Assembly: GCA_964035575.1 (NCBI GenBank)
Contig: OZ037851.1
Location: 1,240,001-1,304,000 of the forward strand
Direction: 5' to 3'
DNA length: 64,000 nt
From: Rhynchopus sp. YZ270_cl-10
Lineage: Eukaryota > Euglenozoa > Diplonemea > Diplonemida > Diplonemidae
Below are positions 59,640 through 64,000 of the stretch, one piece after another. The notes below the pieces were generated by a model that worked only from the letters and a program-made list of their open reading frames with translations, was not told the origin of the DNA and did not search any database. A program made the translations under genes and the position numbers. The first letter of the stretch is position 1, and every line of letters starts with the position of its first letter.

Positions 59640-60120
59640 GGTGGATATTGCACAACTGTGGCAACACAACCGAGGCAACTACACTACTCCAAAATTATCC
59701 AAAAAAAAAAAAATCCAGACAGAAACTCATACTAAGTGGGAGAGAGAGAGAGAGGCTCATCTCAAAAAAAAATTTTGTTTCTTTTTCCATTTTTTTTGGT
59801 TAAATAATTGTCTGGTACCTCCTCCCTTTCTTCCTCCCTCCACCCATCCACAACCCATAGATTGTCGAAAGGTGTGAGAGCGGGGTATATTGTCACGAGA
59901 AAGAAAAATTTGATGTGCTGTGTGTATTCAGTGACCCCTTTTTTAAGGTAGCTATGTGCGTCAGGCTTAGTCTTTGTCTTACCAATTTCCCCCCCTATTT
60001 TTTCTCCCCCCCAACCGTTGTATTCAAGTCCCCCATGTCCCCCTATTTCCCCTTTTAGTTTGGGTCACTAAGCATCGAGGCTTAGGTTCATCTTTACTGA
60101 GCCCCTCCCCCCTTTTCCCC

Positions 60121-60170
60121 CACGGAGTGTCAGTGTTTGCGTCCCAGAGTCGTTTGCACTATCAACTTCA
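60121..60170 (+). repeat. 50-bp dispersed repeat, copy 2
   Basis: CACGGAGTGTCAGTGTTTGC.. ends in TTTGCACTATCAACTTCA plus T-run. It is preceded about 55 bp upstream by a CTAAGC/GCTTAG hairpin. Confidence 0.65.
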
Positions 60171-60301
60171 TTTTTTTTTTTTTTTTGCGATTAAATACCC
60201 CTCTGTTTCCTGGCAGATTTTTTTTAGACTATTGCTTTAAGGTGGCTAGGCACAGAGGGGGCTCAGGTTCATCTTACATAAACCCTTCTTATTTTTTCAG
60301 T

Positions 60302-60350
60302 GCGGAGTGTCAGTGCCTGCGTCCCAGAGGCGTTTGCACTATCAACTTCA
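60302..60350 (+). repeat. 50-bp dispersed repeat, copy 3
   Basis: It has the same core as copy 1 and again lies about 60 bp after a hairpin motif (60240). Hairpin plus repeat therefore form a composite unit of roughly 120-180 bp in tandem with copy 2. Confidence 0.65.
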
Positions 60351-60427
60351 CTTTTTCAAAACAAATGATACCATTAGGGGGGAGGGGGGTTTTTTTTGTG
60401 TGAATATTCAAGTGAAGTGTACTGCCC

Positions 60428-60487
60428 TCGGAGAAATAGTGCCTGTGTCCGCCGATGAACAGTAAAAGCGTTGCACTTTCAACTTCT
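60428..60487 (+). repeat. 50-bp dispersed repeat, diverged copy 4
   Basis: It carries CGGAG..AGTGCCTGTGTCC..GTTGCACTTTCAACTTCT followed by a T-run, with an insertion of about 10 nt in the middle. Confidence 0.45.
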
Positions 60488-60905
60488 CTCTTTTTTAAAA
60501 AAATATGTGTGCACGAGGCGTAGTTGTCTCATAACGTACACGGAAAAATATATGGATCGTAAAAAAGTTGGTACTTTTTATTGCAAAAAAGTGTCGCCAA
60601 CAGAAAGAAACCCCATTTTTATGCACAGTATGACTCTCCAGAACACAACAGGCATTTTTTTTTTTTTAAATGTTTGTTACCCTCTCTCGTTAATCCCCAC
60701 ACCCCCCTCCCCCACCACACCCCAGTACCATTTATGACTCGGTTTGATGTGTTCCCTGGAGTTTGTAAGGTATTATAAGATCTGTAGGTGAGTCGGGCGA
60801 GGCTCGTTCACCAAGAGGTTTTCTATTGTTGTGACAATGCGCTATTCATGGGGCGGGCCCTGTCGCAACGTTTCGCAACGCAAAAGTTGTGAAAAATATT
60901 TTTTC

Positions 60906-60996
60906 GGTGTGATCTGGGGTGAGTACCCAATTTTTCCATTCGCGATTTACTCCCCCCCGTTTTTAGAATCAACAGAGAATACGTTAAGCTTTCCCT
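60906..60996 (+). pseudogene. Duplicated fragment of the gene 1 3' region
   Basis: GGTGTGATCTGGGGTGAG is followed, after a pyrimidine-rich gap, by CCCGTTTTTAGAATCAACAG and a near copy of GTACGTTAAG. The same blocks lie at 21505-21616 in gene 1, across the end of its long exon and into proposed intron 1. Since non-coding sequence is included, this is a DNA-level copy, or both are copies of one short dispersed repeat. Confidence 0.65.
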
Positions 60997-62010
60997 GGGA
61001 CATGATGTGAGCACTAGGAAAACAAAGAAGGTAGTGCTACACTACCCAAAAATTTCTGTATAAAAAAAACAGTTTCGTATAAAACGCAAAGAGAGCCATA
61101 ACCTTATTTGAAGGCAACAAAAAAACAGACCCACTCTTTCTGATACTGGTAAAATATTTTTCTTCTTGTGGGGAGGGGGAAAACGGGACGACGTCATGGC
61201 CATGACAGGTGATATGACAGGTGGCAGTACTAAATGATAAAACATTGTTCTCATTTTTCATGTATTTTTCATCTGCCATATTAGGTAATACCACCATGAT
61301 TGGTACGGCATGGGGTAACGGGGTGTGCAACTGTGTTTTGATGTATTTTTTTTTTTGTGTGTGTGTGTGTGTGACGTTCTTCTGTATTGAATCGAACCTG
61401 AGAGGTTCACATTTCGTCGATTCCTGCGGGTCACCTGTCGCACGGCGGCCTCGTCAGGGCGTAGTACCCCTGATCAGTCCGTTGTGCGCATATTCTGATA
61501 CCCTTTGCCTGCGAAACCCCTTGCAGACTTAAGCGTCCGTTCAATGGAACGGTTCCTGCTTTTGTACAACAGAATTTTTTTTATAAAGGTGAGCAAGTGA
61601 AGTGAGGCTTATAGTCGTCTTACCAACTCCCCTTTTAAGTTTTTTGATTTGTGATGGTCTGTACAGGAGAGGAATTCATCAGGGGGGAGGTTTTCTTGGA
61701 GACCTGGACAACTCGATCTTTCTTGAAATTTATCGTAAAATCATATTGTATAAAGACTTGTGGATTTAAAAAAAAGGGATGTTGGGCTGTGCAAATGGCG
61801 GTCCCCCCAAAAGGGGGGGGACAACACGTCGTAACACCACATACCTTTTAACACAATTTATCTTTTTTTTTTTTTCCTCTCTCTCTCCCTCCCCCCAGCC
61901 TCAACTGTAGGAGAACCTCACATATCTATTTTTTAGTAAAATTTCAAAAACAAAAACAAAAAAAGGGGAATAGTCAGTTATACCCTACCCTTTTTTTGAA
62001 ATGGTCAGAG

Positions 62011-62090
62011 ATACCCGAAAATAAGTTCAGATATACCCGAAAACCAGAAATAGGGCATAACTGACTATATCTGAACTTATTTTCGGGTAT
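62011..62090. repeat. 24-bp perfect inverted repeat pair
   Basis: The 24-nt motif ATACCCGAAAATAAGTTCAG+ATAT is at 62011-62034 and exactly inverted at 62067-62090. A third copy in the first orientation is at 63974-63997. They flank copy C of repeat family R and behave like subterminal repeats of a transposon. Confidence 0.8.
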
Positions 62091-62319
62091 ATCTGAACTT
62101 TTTTCGGGTATCTCTGAACTTATTTGGGGTACCCACTTATTTGGGGGTACCCCCTTTGATTTTTTGCCCAGTGGGTGAGTGACCCACCATGAGGGAATGC
62201 GACAGCAGAGACAGTATTGAAGCAGCATGGTATGATTTTCACCCCTCTACCCCACACACAGCCACTTTTAGTGGGGGTAAATACCCGCAAACCCGCAAAC
62301 CCTTATACATGGTCCCTCG

Positions 62320-63790
62320 CTTCGCTTGGGAACCATTAGTGCAGCAGGAAACTCTCTGTAGCGTGAAAAAAGGCTACCTTATTTCGCGGAAATACATAGT
62401 TATTACCACTTTTTTCATTAACCTCACCCTTCCCGACTACTGCGTTTGTATACCATAACTTAATCACACCCCACATTTACACTCATCACAGGATCGTGAA
62501 ATCTGAACTGCATCCGTGATTGCGATGAGCGCCGCTCTCCGACATTCAACAACTCAAAATCCAAGGCTTCACCCAAATCAATCTATTCTAGATTTGTTTG
62601 TGGACGAAGACCTGGGGGTGGGAACACTTTGTCAGTCACTGCTATAGCCATTAACCCAGGGAGCATAGCTAGTGCAAGAAATTCGACTTTGGAAACCTTC
62701 CGGAAAGTCTGTCCTCTGCTTACGGAGGACGAGGCACAAGAAAATATTGCGTTCCCCCAGAAAACCAGTGCACATTTCACACTCCTTGTGGGTGGTCTTG
62801 TTGCCTTTTTTGTCACAGTAATTTTGGCCCAGGCATGCTCTTGAAGCATGACAATTTAGTGTGTATGGGGCAGGGTGTTGTTTTGTTCTGAATTCTCTTT
62901 GTTATAACATCTAAGTCAATCGCGGGTGGTGGTTTGTGTAGCGTGAGGCACTCTTTTTAGCAAACTTCCTGCGGCTGCTAAGTGTTATTTCTTCGGATTT
63001 AACAACGTACAGCGTAACATAGTGGTTTAGCCTGGTCGACACAACCTTTGATAGATATGGGATAACCAACCCCCTTCGACCCCTCGTGGGTTCACTGAAC
63101 AAGCCCTCGTGGTAGTTAAACGCGATTGACATTTACATTTCTTAGAGATGAAAGAACAAGATAACACTTCTGTACCCGCGCATCAAAATTGTGGAAAACT
63201 TTGCACCCCAAACACCCTCAACAACGCCCGCCAAAAGGCGCCCCTTGTTGCTGGGAGTTGGTTCTCATGATACCTGCACAGCGGGCATTCCTCTGAGTCC
63301 AACGCATGTTTGGCCTGTCTGCGGCGTTGTACTTCAGGTGCACGAAGACAGGGTCTGGTGGTAAATTTTGCGTAGTACTGCGACGTAGTGCTGCGTGGGT
63401 CTGGAAACCTGGGTACCTGGGTACAGGAAATTTGTTGTGGAAGACATCAACCACCATGCATTGAGGAGGGTAAGACAGTGTTCGCAGTTTCTACCTGATA
63501 GCATTACAACATTTAACTTCTCCACGGGGGTCTTGGGCCGTTCACTCGGTTCTACCTTGACTACCGGAAGATATTCTTGAGGCCTTTTTGGTCTCTAGAA
63601 TATCCGGTCTTCCCGAACGGAGGCACACTTTGTGTGTTACTACGACCTGGCAATTTCCAGCAGTAGGTTAAGTAATCTTTCTTGTAAATTGTTGGATCAT
63701 TATCTCCTCAGTGCATGAATGCCCCACGTGACTGGACACTTTTGTGTTTGTCATGTGGAGCTGTGGTTGCTCTTTCACGACTTTTTTCCT
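62320..63790 (-). repeat. Dispersed repeat family R, copy C (inverted)
   Basis: It is the reverse complement of copy A, from the AAGCGAGG region (62320) to the GAAAAAAGTCGTGA start (63776-63790). It retains the stretch lost in A and has its own replaced block (63365-63440). The short frame beginning LQEHAWAKITV at 62849 is shifted relative to copy A, so no intact protein is shared. Confidence 0.7.
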
Positions 63791-63818
63791 GTTCCTGGGT
63801 ACCTGGACCTGGACCTGG

Positions 63819-63877
63819 TATCTGGGTATCTGGGTATCTGGGTATCTGGGTATCTGGGTATCTGGGTATCTGGGTAT
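63819..63877. repeat. Octamer satellite (TCTGGGTA)n
   Basis: About seven tandem copies directly follow copy C. It is reminiscent of the CCCAGTA array next to copy B (revcomp TACTGGG), as if the same DNA next to repeat R tends to expand. Confidence 0.9.
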
Positions 63878-64000
63878 ACCCGAAAACCAACTTTTTTGGG
63901 GTACCCGAAAAAAGTTGGCGATATGGTCAGACATGCCCGAAAATAAGTTGAGAAATAGTCAGAGATACCCGAAATACCCGAAAATAAGTTCAGATATTGG

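Larger units (their letters stand above)
59640..61990. other. AT-rich spacer without recognisable genes
   Basis: It contains three copies of the 50-bp dispersed repeat, hairpin motifs (near 60063, 60240 and 61587) and a duplicated piece of the gene 1 3' region (60906-60996). Short frames lack coding character. Confidence 0.6.
62011..64000. mobile_element. Second TIR-type element enclosing repeat R copy C (right end outside the window)
   Basis: Arrays of 'CCCGAAAATAAGTTCAGA' and its inverse occur at 62011-62150 and 63890-64000, with repeat R between them. The layout is the same as in the 3.5-kb element, but the subterminal motif is unrelated (no CCGTAATTACGG). The outer boundary and target duplication cannot be seen because the window ends. 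No transposase is evident. Confidence 0.5.

Overview
The window is nuclear DNA of a unicellular eukaryote (a protist). The coding DNA is GC-rich and uses the standard code. It is cut by short GT-AG introns whose donors are mostly GTATGY, and it sits in AT-rich, satellite- and transposon-laden spacers. AATAAA signals follow two of the genes. I cannot fix the lineage from sequence alone. All five genes I accept lie on the + strand.

Two giant paralogous-looking surface-protein genes fill about 70 % of the window. Gene 1 (2-22509, 5' end outside the window) encodes at least about 7,330 residues. In order it has cadherin-like 'VND-P' beta-sandwich modules, sushi-like and double-Cys modules, a very long array of 'CDDGN..T.NDxC..G.C.G' cysteine modules, a juxtamembrane region with an EGF-like module, at least five membrane helices (polycystin-like appearance), and a short tail on two downstream exons. 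Gene 2 (30220-53202, six exons whose lengths sum to an exact reading frame of 7,481 codons plus stop) has a signal peptide, 29 sushi-like modules, a longer array of the same 'CDDGN' modules, an EGF-like module, one membrane helix and an acidic/proline-rich tail. Each has one exon of 19-21 kb, with all recognisable introns crowded at the 3' end. They look like a tandem pair of adhesion or receptor proteins that diverged at both termini while sharing the central array.

A compact cluster follows: a cytosolic cyclophilin with two introns (55656-56505), a CCHC zinc-knuckle protein (56751-58250) and a ZZ/DC1-like zinc-finger protein with a 60-nt 5' UTR intron (58373-59521). A roughly 110-bp piece of SSU rRNA lies just upstream of the cyclophilin gene.

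The spacers hold several transposon-like structures. A 3.5-kb element (23954-27427) has CACGG inverted termini, TA flanks and palindromic subterminal arrays. A 198-bp MITE has the same TA-CACGG termini (27660-27857). A 1.33-kb element has a 16-bp perfect TIR and a perfect 9-bp target duplication (28081-29414), and it carries a 69-copy octamer satellite. A roughly 1.45-kb dispersed repeat occurs in three copies, one of them inverted 37 kb away inside a second set of inverted subterminal repeats at the right edge of the window. Smaller recurring hairpins and a roughly 50-bp repeat mark the gene-free stretches.
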